From the NCBI GenBank assembly GCA_000320605.2, contig KB445808.1, positions 310,001 through 374,000 on the forward strand: 64,000 nt of DNA, read 5' to 3'. This document shows, one piece after another, positions 24,326-36,118 of this stretch. The notes beneath the pieces were generated by a model. That model had not been told where the DNA came from, did no database searches, and saw only the letters and a program-made list of their open reading frames with translations. Position numbers and translations under genes: made by a program. This stretch comes from Gelatoporia subvermispora B (taxonomy: Eukaryota; Basidiomycota; Agaricomycetes; Polyporales; Gelatoporiaceae). How positions within the stretch are numbered: position 1 is the first letter of the stretch; each line of letters starts with the position of its first letter.

Positions 24326-25598
24326 GGAAGTGATGCACGGGAGTGGTCTGCGTGATATTCGAGTTGGAGGACCCATGTAGACCGTATTCGCTGGACCTAA
24401 ATATCGAATGAAAGACTGATACGATGTTGACCAAATGTATAGGATACATTCCGCTTCAGCTCACCCGTTATTGAATCAATGAATAGTAAAGAGTTTCAAC
24501 TTCATGATCTCTCGTTCGTTGGCTGGAAGCAGGGTCTTATCTAAGGACGGTAAGAAGCGCCGTGCAAGATTTAGCACAGGACTTCAAATCTTCGTCTTGT
24601 CAAACATTATGTCGTGGGGTGGTCCGGTCATTCGAGCTGATAAGGGGTAAATAGATCGGAGCAACGGAGTGCGGTGACTCAGTCGAAGTTGAGATTTCGA
24701 AGGTGATCCCCATGATGTGCCATATATGTGGTGCTTTGTACTCCTTAGGCTCGTTATGTTGAAAGTGGCCATGATCTCTGTTCTTATTGTCGGTGTGTCC
24801 AATACATCATTTCTGGTACTTCCAGTCCTTAACACATTCCCAGGCTACTGTCTTCACCGCATTCATCCTGTCCTCTGTATATTGCTCACCTGTATTTCTA
24901 CTGCCTCAGCGAGCTCGAACTCTCACTGAGTCACCATCAGTCATGAAGTTGTACAACCTCTTGTGTGGTCGCCAAGCTGACGAGACGTCTCGCTGGGAGC
25001 AACCGAAGAAATCATAGAACGTGTGGGTTCTACCGCGTATAGTCATTGCCAAATAGTTCGTCTGGCCTTCGCGTTCTCCCTCCAGGGCCCTGTCAGCTAT
25101 TTCCTTCTAACGGGATCGGAGGGGCACGAAGACGAAATTCCTCGTTAGACTCCGGACTGAGGCAAGGAGAGGACGTTGACTGGTGATCTGGAAGGGCTCA
25201 CAGGTGCAAGCGACCCGCCCTTTGGCTCCGTTTATGATGGGGACGATTTATTATTCCAGCTAGTCCAGATTCCCCAGGAATAAGATCAAGTCAAGGTCCG
25301 CGTCAGACGCGGCCCCGGACCTCTTGATGCGCAGCTTGTGTACTCGTATACGAAGGTGTGGGAATGCAGTAGAATGCGATCAAATGTCATGGCCATGCAG
25401 TCTTTACTTCGCTGCGTCAGACAGCGCGAAAACCATCAAAAGTGCATTCATCAAGAGGATGACATTTACGACAGCCCGGTTCGAACAACATTTATTTCAA
25501 TTGATTGCAAAAATAGTGTATGGCTCATTGCTGCTGACTCGCTGAGCGCACCTACCTCAACAAAGGAGCCCTTTCCGAATCCCAAGTCAACTCCTCGA
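24326..25598. other. Intergenic region between convergent genes
   Basis: About 1.3 kb. Short hydrophobic frames occur around 24.7-24.95 kb, but no family motif links them, so I leave them uncalled. Confidence 0.3.
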
Positions 25599-26273
25599 TT
25601 AACCCTGCGCAATGCAATTGTACACAATGTATCCGACCATCTGCAGCGAGTATGACATACCTCAGTTGCCATGGCGACATCGCACTCGCCATTGTCTGCC
25701 TCGTGTCCTACATGACCAAGTTGAGTATGAGAAGCGGAATGTGTAGGATGCCCAGTGACGACGGTGGCTGCCGGGGACTGATGAATGCTTGTTTCCAGAC
25801 CCATTCCACAATCCATGTTCCCAGCCTGTGATCGATGATAAATACCAATTTTAGGCAGAGGATCCGGTACCAACCTCAGAGTGGCCAGCCTCTGTAAGGT
25901 GCACACTAGCTTGCTGGTGCCACTGCAGCGGCTGTGGTCGTGGCGGTGGTTGTGGCTGCGACCCAGACGCAAGACGGCGTGCTACCCTCTTCGAGCCCGC
26001 TATGCGCCTCGGCTGGTCTTCTTCCTCCGACTCCAGCTCCGGCTCATACATAGGGATACCGTCGCTAAAGTCCTCTTCGTCTAGAACACCCATCGCGGTC
26101 AACATGACCAGATCTACGAATTTGCGCGGAGGAAGTCTGATCGTGAGGCGTTCACGTTGCTCTGCCGGCTCCGCCCGCTCATTAGACTGTGGTGAAGCAG
26201 ACATTGCGTGAGCCGAATTGTATACGCCATGCAGCGCTGTTTGTGAGGGGATGAAGGATTGCTTGCTGAACAT
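25599..26273 (-). CDS. Hypothetical acidic protein with Pro/Gln-rich tail
   Basis: Frame opening at 26273 (MFSKQSFIPSQTALHG); a second ATG (MSASPQSNERAEPAEQRERL) is also possible. The most structured part is LTIRLPPRKFVDLVMLTAMG followed by an acidic stretch (EPELESEEEDQPRR) and a Gln/Pro-rich run. I see an intron with donor GAG|GTTGGT and acceptor ATCACAG|GCTGGG that extends the protein by an exon containing PTHSASHTQLGHVGHEADNG, and a further GT-AG intron leading to an immediate stop near 25599. No domain recognised. Its start lies about 210 bases from the 3' end of the next leftward gene. The model could be wrong at its 3' end. Confidence 0.45.
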
Positions 26274-26486
26274 GATGGCGGATGGCGCAAATCGATAACA
26301 AAGGGCAAAGAAGGGAGACGCGGCCCATTTATGCTCGTTGCGGGGCCACTCACGCGTCTGAATAAGCGCCCATCAGCCGGCGGGACAATTGCTTGTTTCA
26401 AAAAGTCCGACATAAGTTCCCCAATGTTTGTAGTACGCGACTAAAGCAACGCACGGAGACAACGTGTCCGATGCAGCAGGAAGCTG

Positions 26487-27779
26487 CTATCCCTCCGCCT
26501 TTGTGGCCACCCAGAACTCCGCCTTGTATATCCACCGCATCATCGCCTCACGGTCCCTCGTGTACTCACATTCGACCGTTCTGCTCTTCTCTCCGAGTCC
26601 ACTAGGTCCCAGTTGTGGCTGTAAGTGGAACCCAACGATCTCAGCGAGCTCCAGCAATTCCTCGAGACTGAGCTCGAGGGAGGCATGCGCGCCACCCGTC
26701 CATAGTAGTGGCCCGAGGTTGATCCAGGTGCCACCGGGACGAAGCAGTGCATATATGCGCTCGAGGGTGGCAATAACGTTCAAGGAAGTGTCCAGGAAGA
26801 AAAGGGTGACTATAAAGTCATAGCCGTTAGAATCCCCGGGATTGAGTGGTGGAGGTGGACGGAGAGATAGGAAGTCCTTGGGAAGGAGTTGCAGAGTGCG
26901 AGAGAGACGGGGGACAACGTCAGGGAAGGCGACGGTGCGGAAAAGCGTAGCATTCGTACGCTGATGAGAGAACCAGCTCGAATAGGGCTGTATGGTGTGC
27001 TGATAAGACATGTACGTGGTCTTCTCGGAGAGAAGGAAGCGAAAGGCAAGGTTCATGAATGAAGAGAGCTCATTAGCAGCGGTCTCGAATCCTACTCAGA
27101 GTCAGCCCTCACCAGGATTCATACACAGGGCATACGCACCGAGCTCAGATATTTCCCATGCGAGCCGACCCAACCCAGATCCCGGTACCAAAACTCGCAT
27201 CGCCCCTCGATGCTCGGAGTCCACGCGTCTGAGCACCTCAAGGATGGGCTCAAAGATCGTCGCACGTTCCTCTTTCCCCTCGTCGCTCCAATCCCGCACG
27301 AAGTGCTTGAGCGATTCGCGCACTCTACTGAGATCCCCAGAGTCCGTATGTATCGCTGCAAGCCTTGCGTGTGCCAGTTCAACCTTGGACTCCTCCCGGG
27401 CGTGCTCCGCGATGGCCCGAGTGACGCTCGCATTCGTCCGCATACTGTCCTCCAGCTGTCGCAGCTTCGTCGTATAGCCAAGGTCATATCCTATCTGCTT
27501 GTGTACTCGTCCTAGGCGACTATATGCGCTGCGCATGCGCGATATTTCCTGCCCCGACAGTTGGGCATACTGCTCGAATGACGTGACCGCCCTCTCCAGA
27601 GAAAACGGCCCAGGGCTGATGCTAGGACCACGTAGGATGTCTTGAAGAAGCCTGCGCCAGTCATCGAGAGAGTAATCATAGACAAAGTAAATGCCCAGAA
27701 GTAATAGAGTGAGTGGAAGGATTGCAGCGATGAACTTGTCAGAGACGAGGATGTGCTCCAAAGCCGAATTGGTCATCAT
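26487..27779 (-). CDS. Carnosine N-methyltransferase-like protein (N2227 family), membrane-anchored
   Basis: Two exons (27140-27779, 26487-27091) give 414 residues. The ATG at 27777-27779 is used because the upstream frame lacks an ATG. An N-terminal helix (KFIAAILPLTLLLLGIYFVY) would anchor the protein. The SAM-binding glycine motif VLVPGSGLGRLAWEIS ends exon 1, followed by the family's ETAANELSSFMNLAFRFLL, PDVVPRLSRTL, a VTLFFLDTSLNVIATLERIY helix and GGTWINLGPLLW. N2227 enzymes methylate the imidazole nitrogen of carnosine in animals. Fungi may use another histidine-containing substrate, so the substrate is inferred. The usual NEFS motif appears here as NELS. The N-terminal anchor is not something I expect in the animal enzyme and would place the enzyme on a membrane. 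Confidence 0.85.
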
Positions 27780-28451
27780 GTGCACCGGGGACCAGCTGGG
27801 CGTTGGCTTGCGTCGAACAAGTTCACTGTCTGCTACACGATATCTCCGATTTATGTTACTCGAGGCGACACAGGGAACTCATGCTGACGGCGGTGTGCGA
27901 ACGCCATAGAGCAGCGGTCAAATGTCAAACGCGCGAAAAATGCCTGCCAGAGGACCAGAACTCCAACTGTAACTGAGCGTTTTCACACTGCGGCCCGTTG
28001 TTTCTCTGTCACAACCGAAATGAATAAGCAATAACTCGAAGTAATTTAACAAGGATCAATCTCAAGTCCCCGACGAATCTTGCGAATGTTCCGGCGATTC
28101 CCCGCTCTCAAGACCCTTAGTTCTCCTCTGCCTATCTCTGATCGGCCTTCCCCCTTCGAGTCAGCTCACGGTCTCACCTCGGTCTCAGGGCTGCTGACGA
28201 TTGAGCAGGCTCTCGTTGGACGCATGCACCACACATTGACAGCTCCCAGTCCTGCGAGCCACCATGACGTTCAACATGGCCTGTATCTTGCTCCACACGC
28301 CCCCCGTGCATTAACATGCCTCAAATGAAATGAAAGGACTCCGATTCGGGCTCTCCTGCGGCAATTCTCAAAGACCAACACATGTCCTGCAGAATCAGTC
28401 GTATAGCTGCTGCAGCAAACCACATTGGGTCCTGTGGCTAGTATGATTGAA
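27780..28451. other. Intergenic region
   Basis: About 670 bases holding the promoter of the methyltransferase-like gene and the terminator of the phosphoesterase gene. No gene recognised. Confidence 0.3.
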
Positions 28452-31426
28452 TTAGTTCCAGAACTTCTGCGCATACAACCCAAGCACAGCATTAGCAAGA
28501 GTCGGCGTGTAGCTGAGAACATCTGCATCCGTGTAGTTCTTCGTGCTCTGCACCGAGTTGAGGACCTCGAGGAGCTGGTCTTGGATGAAGTTAATAAACA
28601 CGAGGTCAACAGGCGTGTCGTCGCTGACTGAAGGCGGGTTCGAGCCAATGAAGTCCGGAGCGTCGAAGAATGGCTAAGCCACAGGAGTGAGCACGGATTC
28701 ATGACGGTCACGAGACATCAAGTGCTCACCTGTGGAGAGTGCGCAACGTCGTCGCCGACACCAGGGCATGACTATCAACTATGTCAGAACAGATGCTCGC
28801 AGCTCATACAGCAGATCCTCACATCGTGCGTCACGTATCCCAAAGTGAGGTTCGCAGCGGCCCTCTTCTCCGCTCCACGCCTGTCCATCTCCTGGAGCCA
28901 GCGCCTGTAGCGCATGCCGACCTCACCACGTGCATATTTCTCCATCTCCCGCTCAACGTACTCCATCGACCGTTTCTCGTCTGCACCCTGGTGATTGAGG
29001 GAGGGTAGAACCTGGTTCGCGACGCTGAACGCGATGTTGGGGATATATACGAAGGCGTCGGCAAAAGGCAGTGTGGTGAGCTGGTCGTTCTTCGTGAAGG
29101 GCCCACTGTAGAGGTCGAAGCGCTCCTCGCCGGAGTTAGTGATCATGATGTTCGGAATATCGATACGAGTGTTGTTGATGGTCAGTGAGTATGGCATAGC
29201 CTGCGAGGTGAAACGTATTGAGTACAACTCAGACGCGGGAGTTGGAGCCACATACCTCCGCAACCAAGAGAGTCAACACCGAGCTATTGGACGGATACGG
29301 TGCGCTGTTACAACATCAGTACTTGAAGCTACTACAGAACAGATGTAACTTGCGCGTCAAGGAAGTAATCCTGAGGGGCAACACCGTATTGGAAACTAAG
29401 GTCGAACTTGTCTGCGAGCTGTAGCATACCCTCGGTGATCGTCTTCCCTTCCAGTGTGTCGAAACTGCGATTACTGGTGGTGGTATGATACTGAAGGGTA
29501 GTTTGTCAGGATATGGACCGATTGTAATCAATAGGCACATACCTCGTATGTTACACGGTTCTGATCTAAGTACCGACGAGTGAAGGAAATGTTCTCGTGC
29601 TTCGATACTCCGTCGAGGTTGGCACCTGCATCCATCGTAAGGCTTGTACCAGACAGTAGCTTGGTCATACTCACTCATCCAGCCTGCAAAAGAGGGCTTA
29701 GAGGCTAAGCGTAGTAAGCATATAGAGGACTGTACCGATGGTCTCCATATACCGACCACTCTCAAGTGCCATGGTGCGGCCATCATACTGGACTGTGGGC
29801 CGACGTATAAGGTACTGCGAATATCAGAGTAAGCTGGACATACCGCAATCGCGGATATGGGTGTGTCCTGTATAAACGATGGCAGTTAGGACAAATGTCT
29901 GTGGGATAAGACGGGGCTGCGTACCTCCGAAGATGAGCATCGGCGTCGTCGGATGCACCGCGCGAATGGCGTTGAACACGGTCGGCCCTGGAACTTATTG
30001 ATACTTAGATCTCGAGATAAGTGAGGACCCTCACAGTTGTCGTTAGACACCGGCATGTGCCTGGAAGCCAATCAGGACCCAGACTGTCCAACAAGGCTAC
30101 ACATATTACACTCACCCAATCAGCAGGAAGAAGTCAGGCTCTTCCTTGATCGCCTCTGCGAACTACCGCTGTCTTGAGTATGTCGCGGCTGCGCTGAGGT
30201 GGGGGAAAACCACATACCCATTCCTCTTTGACCATTTCGGCGACCGGTTGTACGGTCGTGTTGACGTCGTTACCGGTGAAGTCGTAGAGCACTCCGACCG
30301 AGGTCACAGAGCGTCCTCTGCCGCATATAGTCAGCTTCTGGGTCGGGGAAAGTCCGATTGAGGCTTGCTTACTTCCGGGTCTTAAACTTGACGGAGCGAC
30401 CTGAGAATCTGATGATAGGTAGCACAACTGAAAAGAATTTTGTGATACTCACTTCCGACTGGCACACTTTCAGGCTCGCCAAACTTGTTGAAGACAGTGA
30501 TGTTCACGTTGGAGGACAAGTAGCGCCCGTTGAGATGCGGCACGAAATTCGTGTACATGTCGAAAGTGTTCGCGTAGATGTAGAGCTCATGGCTGCATGA
30601 TGTCCCGTCAACTCCCATTACACAGAACAAGCTTGAGCGACTATGTGACGCACTTGCCGATAGCCATCAAATCGTAAGGCAGGTCCAAAAGGAACTTGTT
30701 GCTCTGTCACGACAGACATCATCAGCACAAGCTCGTGTCCGAAGGACCATATGCACGTACGTCATGTGCATCCACCCCGCCCGCAGGGAAACCATCGGAC
30801 AGGCCAGTACCTAATTCGCGAATTGAGTATAATTAGGCAAGGCACATCATGATGCATACCATCGTGCACATCGCCGGAATCCACCAGAATAAGATCGACA
30901 TCCTTCTCCTGCCCGTTCCCGCGGTAAGTCCGCAGGTGCGCGGGACAGAGGGACAGATGACACATGCGAACATACCAGAGCAAGCTCCTTCATGTGCGCC
31001 ACGAAGGAATAGAAGTCTCCGAGGTCACCACTATAGCGGCCGCCGCATGAATCCAGTAGCACGTAACACCGTTCAGATCGGAGCGTACCTGTAATTAGGT
31101 TCCGGCCAGGATGTTTTTTGGTGACCAAGCAGCCATCCGTGGGTGTCTATCAATGGACGTCAGTATCCTGCACATCCAGGTCCTCCCTGTTCTAGTCTCA
31201 CCGGTCGTTGCAATTACATTGCTGCAATATCACGGTCAATGTGGTGGTGTAAACGCACATAACGCGAGACGTACACATCTCCCCAGACTAGTGGCCTTGA
31301 CGGTATCGGAAGCTGCGTCGAGGGAAACGCCCGGCGCTGGTGTTCATGGGCATGATCATGATCATCACCACACGCAGACACGACAGATGCTGCCGCCAAC
31401 AGTGTCGCCCATCCTGCGAAGCGCAT
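28452..31426 (-). CDS. Secreted or vacuolar metallophosphoesterase / 5'-nucleotidase-like (Smn1/YHR202W type), 22 exons
   Basis: Signal peptide MRFAGWATLLAAASVVSAC, then His-rich DDHDHAHEH. Metallophosphatase motifs in order: TTDTHGWL, VDSGDVHDG, GNHELYIYAN, HMPVSND and GGHTHIRD. The C-terminal 5'-nucleotidase-like domain runs from ITNSGEERFDLYSGPFTKND through the CPGVGDDVAHSP motif to LANAVLGLYAQKFWN at the stop (28452-28454). I could trace 22 exons that join in frame, among them one of 9 nt (29675-29683), one of 20 nt (31202-31221) and one of 24 nt (29844-29867, which carries both HTH histidines). The intron 29305-29353 appears to be GC-AG (donor GCAAGT). All metal ligands look intact, so it should be an active hydrolase of nucleotides or similar phosphoesters. 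Yeast Smn1 is vacuolar; this one could be secreted or vacuolar. Confidence 0.93.
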
Positions 31427-32090
31427 CGTGCAGTCGTCCGAGGGTCGTAGGAGGGTGCGGATCCCGTAGAGCGTCCAGCCCGCCCATGATACCGTCCCGC
31501 TGCTTTATACAGCGCTGATGGCAGGCGACCCTCGCGAAAGTGGCAGTCTGATGGCAGAAACGTACAACCGCTGGATCTCCGCGCGAGCATGTCTGCTCTT
31601 CTCCGCATGAACGTGCGCCTGGGTGTCGAACGTGAAGCTGTGATAAGACGGGGAGACCATGCGCCGCGGTGTATCTTTAGACGTAGCATTCCTTGGAGAG
31701 CGTCTCCGCAGACGTCGAGAGCATCTGGGGCATCACATGGCAAGGAACACCGGGCAGCACCCTGAACTCATGGCCCACCGAAATGTCATCTTGAACAGAA
31801 GTGTAATGCTTGTCGGACGAGTTTGTAGAGCCTAGATCGACGTCTGAGTACAACGTGGTCGCCGATGTCGCGAATTAGACGCAGCTCAGGCGAAGACGTC
31901 GACGAGAGCGGTGAACGAAGGAACGAAAGTGGCTGGATGCTCGACGCGTTCCAAGACCGCTGAGCCACCGGCGACGGACACCCACCCATCATAGCGTGCA
32001 ATCGACCAGAGACGGCCAACATCCGAAAGCTTAGAATCCAAGTATTTGCCAATGCGAAATCATAATGATACAGTAAACGATCCCAGCCCC
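31427..32090. other. Intergenic region
   Basis: About 660 bases: promoter of the phosphoesterase gene and terminator of the coatomer gene. One leftward frame overlaps it, but it shows no domain. Confidence 0.3.
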
Positions 32091-32877
32091 TACAACTGTC
32101 CTATCCGCTGCTTCATCTGCTCCTTCACCGTCTGGTATGCGTTCATGAGTGTCTGCTCGTTGATGACGATCTCCGTCGTGTCCGCCCGCGGTCTGCTTAC
32201 TCGCGACGCGATTGTCGTCGAGTCTGTCTCCACGATAACACTGGTAAAGCGTGTCAGTATCGTTACACATGTAGCATCCTACCGAAGTGTAGGACGAAGT
32301 CGAAACGGCTGTAACTTACCCGTCATCAATGGTCTCGTCTAGACAAAGTAGCACCAGGTCGAGATTCTCCAGCACCCCACGCTTCTCGACTTGGTTCCTC
32401 AGTAGCAGGTGCACAGCGTCGGAGAACGCGACCAGCGCCGAGTGCAGCATAAGCTCATTCTCCGAGGGGTCGCCAATGAGGTAGAAGATGAGGTCGAGGG
32501 AGTGCTTGTACACCGCGAGGTGTCCATCATATAGGATGATATCTCCTTCAATTCAGGTACGATGTTGTACGCGAGTAGTTGGAGGAAACACGGGATAGAG
32601 GCAGCGCGAGACAGGCAGTTGAGTATACGTGTCAGCACTACGGTCTGGCGGGCGACGTGCAACACGGCGTACCTCCCGCCTTCTTAGTCTTTTGCCACAA
32701 CCCCTTCTCAAATGCACGCTGCTCCTTCAAAGTAAGCAGTTTCTTAGATTCTCCCTGGGGGTGGTTCTTTGGGTGGTAGTACTTCGCCAGCACACGGTGT
32801 CCATCAGTGTCGATGATGAGGAAAGCAGTAATGGTATATAGCGACAAGTTCATGTTAGCCAGAACGGTCTCATCCAA
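32091..32877 (-). CDS. RET3: Coatomer subunit zeta (COPI)
   Basis: Small subunit of the COPI F-subcomplex that coats Golgi-to-ER vesicles. The start at 32877 gives MDETVLANMNLSLYTITAFL, then IIDTDGHRVLAKYYHPKNHP, ESKKLLTLKEQRAFEKGLW, DIILYDGHLAVYKHSLDLIF, YLIGDPSENELMLHSALVAF, VLENLDLVLLCLDETIDDG and the C-terminal helix ending VKEQMKQRIGQL with the stop at 32091-32093. The longin-type fold and all conserved blocks are complete. Two introns, both GT-AG: donor GGGAG|GTACGC with acceptor TTGAAG|GAGATA, and donor ACGG|GTAAGT. Works in the same retrieval route as Erd2 at the left end of the window. Confidence 0.97.
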
Positions 32878-33760
32878 TAGATGGCGACAGCTGCGAGGAT
32901 GAGGTGAGGAGGTCGGAGAGGTCGAAATGGTCGAAAGCGTTGCCTGATCGAGCTCGCGTGGACGTGTCCACGGGCGCTCTAGCAGCGGATATCGAGTTTA
33001 TTTCTTTCTCGGTTTCTCGGTAAGTTATTATATCGTCAGCCCATTTTCTGTCTTCAGCACAACCAGCACAAGTGATAGGGATATGTGAGATACTAGAGGG
33101 TATATGATTCCGGGAGCATGGAGGGCGGGGTATCTATTACGACTGCTATACATCTTGCTTGCGGTGCCGCGCCAAATACACAAAACACAACCGATCCACG
33201 ACGAAGACGAAAACCCCACTAACGCTGCCCCAAAGTCGAAACGAAAACGCATAGACAATCGATTCGCGGAGAAGGATACACGAGAATTAACGCATCGTTA
33301 TGTCAGCCGAGTATCGTACCGGTATCGGATCGGGGGAGGGAGGCGACTTCACAGCGTGCAAGGAGCGGCGAGAGATGGTACTAGTCGGGAGCCCCGCGGC
33401 GCGGATAGGTAATTAATAACGAAGAATGAATAGAGATGAAAGTCAAGTTGATAAAGAGGAACAACCAATAGCCCAAGGTCCGCGTGTTTAGAGGCGTGTC
33501 GGCCAGCCTGTCACTCACCCAGGTATTCTACCACCCGTAAGGGAGGCAGAGGAACTGATAGGCGAGGCTTGGAACAAGACAGGACAGCGAGGGTGCGGAT
33601 CCGAGACCGACTTCTTGCCACCCACTCGGGTTTATTTTGCTGACGGACACCATTGCGTTGGGCTTCGATCCAGGACGATGATCAGGGGACTATGGCCGGG
33701 CATATACATAGGGGAGACGGGGTATCCAGGTGTCAACGCATTCTCAACGCGCGGTGTCGC
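32878..33760. other. Intergenic region
   Basis: About 880 bases with the coatomer promoter and the terminator of the next leftward gene. No protein-coding or RNA gene recognised. Confidence 0.3.
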
Positions 33761-36118
33761 TCAAGCCGACTCGGCTACTGCCACCTCGGGGACGGGGATG
33801 ACCATGCCGACGGGCTCTTCTTTGATGATAGTGTCGTGGACGAGGAGCAGGCCGTCAGCGGGTTTGTCCTGGCCTTCGGGCTCGACAGCGCTCTGCGGTG
33901 CAGAAGTGGTGTTATTTCCGCTGGCAGAGCGGCGGGCTCCGCCCTGAGGGCCTGACCTGGGCGGGTTAGCGCAGCGGTCCTTGCCGTGGGCAATGCGGAG
34001 GTTGGCGTAATCCGGCTTGTTCTTCACCCCATCAATAGCCTTGATCGCGTTCGAGATGTTCGTGAAATTCACGAACGCGCAGTTCCTATATGCGTGTCAA
34101 TGAAGCCACTACCCTAGAAAAATCGCGCATATACTCACTTCTCGCGCAGGAAGTTGACGAGTTCAATCTCGCCATACTCGCCGAAGTCCCTCTTGAGCTT
34201 CTCCTCGGCGAATGTGTCAAAGTCCTCAATGTTACCGATGTAGACGTTCCTCGTAGCGCCGGCATGGACGGCCAGCGCAAGCGCGGGAGGAAGAGGCCCG
34301 GAGTTCTTGCCCCAGCCGATCTTCAGGCGGCGGTTGTTCAAGGTGAGACCCTGGTAGGATGCGACTTGGAAGAATGTGAGGGCGGCCGCAGGGTCAATGA
34401 ATGTGACGAACTGTGAAGGAAGTTAGAACGAGGTTATATATACGCCACGTCACAGTGACGACTCACAGCAATGTGCTTGTCCTGCATGTACCGCAAGCTC
34501 TGCAGCACACCGCCACGGATGGCGTTACACAGATCCTCGGCAGTGGTCTCAGGGTGGATATTGCCCAGGTAAACTGTGCGGTTAAGACCCTGGGCCCCAG
34601 TCATTCCTTGAAGTGCCTCAGGGGAGAACGGCATGTACGGCGTCAGAGGGGAGGTGAAGCCATTCCCATGACCTGCCTGGAGCGGAGACAGCGTCGCAGC
34701 CGCGGTCTGCGCGACGAGCGACTGTGCAGCGGCCGCCTGTGCGGCCTGCGCTGCTGCCTGCTGGGACTTAGGGATGTATGCGCAACGATCCTTGCCGTAG
34801 TTGACGCGCTTGCCCGCCCACGCAGGTTCCGTCGGGAGGGTGTTCACGACCTAGAAGCACACGACTGTAAGACGCTTCGATTTCTCACGACAAAATTTGA
34901 CAGATTCCATACCTTGGTCGCGACAGAGATGCTGAGGAAGTGCACGAAGCCAATGTTCTTGTCGCGCACGATCTTGACCTGGTCGATCAAACCAAAGCGG
35001 CTCAGGTCGTCCCGGAGCATCTCCTCAGTGACGCTCTCGTCGAGGCCACCGAGATACACATTCCGGCTCGCGTTGCTCTGCTGGATCGCGAGCGCCACCT
35101 GGCTGGGCACGGGTGAAGGTTTACCCCAGCCGATCTTGAGCTCTTGGCCGTGAAGCGAGAGCTTCTTGATCAACGCGTCCGCGTGAAATGCCGCAGCGGT
35201 CGCGCCGTCCAGGAAAGACAGGAAAACGCACGACTTCTCGGGTAGCACCCGAATAGACTCCAGAGGCCCAAAGTGGACGAGGTTCAGGAGCTCGTCCACG
35301 GATGCAGTCGCGGGCAAGTTGCCGACGTACACTGTACGCGCGGTCGTGTTGTTCTGCGCGGAGAGCGCGGCAGTAAGCGCGGCAGGAGAGTAGGGGGACA
35401 CCTGTGGGCCAGGAATCGTCAGCGACGGGAGCCGCTGCTGCCCGAAGTTCTGTCGGGCGGGGCGCAAGCCCGTCAGCCCGCCTTGTGCAGCCAAGCGTAC
35501 AAAATCTCTGCATGCTTACCTGCGCAAGGTTCACCATGTGTGCGTTGTACGGGAATCCTCCAAGCATGCCCATGCCCATGCCCATACCCGGCAGACCCAT
35601 CCCCAGCATGTTGTATCCGCCGAAGCCGTACGGAGACGTGCCGTTCGCGGGCGACGGCTGCTGCTGTTGCGGCGTGAACGGACCGGCCGTGTTCGGGCTC
35701 ATCTGGGGCGCCATCCCGTTGGCCGCCGTGGCCGTGTTGATCGAGAGCGACGGGGTCGAGTAGAGCGGGTTGCCTGCGAAACCACCAGACGGGGGCGAGT
35801 TGTTGAAGCCTCCCTGGGCCATACCGGCCTGTGCGATGTTCGCCTGGGGCCCGTAGCCGTAGTTTGCAAAAGCGTCGCGTGCGGTAATACCGGTGCTAGC
35901 GGGAGAGAGCCCGTTCGTTCCGTTGGACGCGCCGAACGAGGTGGGAGACCAGCGGGCCTTCTTCGCATCGGGTCCTCCAACAGTGTCCATGGATCTCTGA
36001 GAGAGAGGAAGGGTGAGTATATGCGGTGGCAAATTGGAAGGCCGTGCACCTTCATCATATCGAGATCGAGGCCGTATACGGGGTACTGGGTCGCAAACGC
36101 TGTCTGGGAGTCGTCCAT
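33761..36118 (-). CDS. MRN1: RNA-binding protein with four RRMs, Mrn1-like
   Basis: The start [20 protein letters not shown] at 36118 is followed by a low-complexity N-terminus ([30 protein letters not shown]). Then four RRMs: [18 protein letters not shown] / [32 protein letters not shown] / [14 protein letters not shown] with [26 protein letters not shown] / [11 protein letters not shown] with LKIGWGK; and [19 protein letters not shown] / [18 protein letters not shown] with RIAHGKDRC. The repeated xGKDRC ending after RRM2 and RRM4 is characteristic of the Mrn1 group. The tail is acidic and ends at 33761. The intron after MVNLAQ most simply ends at CGACAG|AACTTCGGG. In yeast Mrn1 binds mRNA, including transcripts for cell-wall and mitochondrial proteins. 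Probably cytoplasmic or nuclear, granule-forming. Confidence 0.9.

Noticed and set aside
31786..32052. Leftward 88-codon frame beside coatomer zeta
   Set aside because: No features beyond being open; lies in the intergenic space and overlaps no conserved block.
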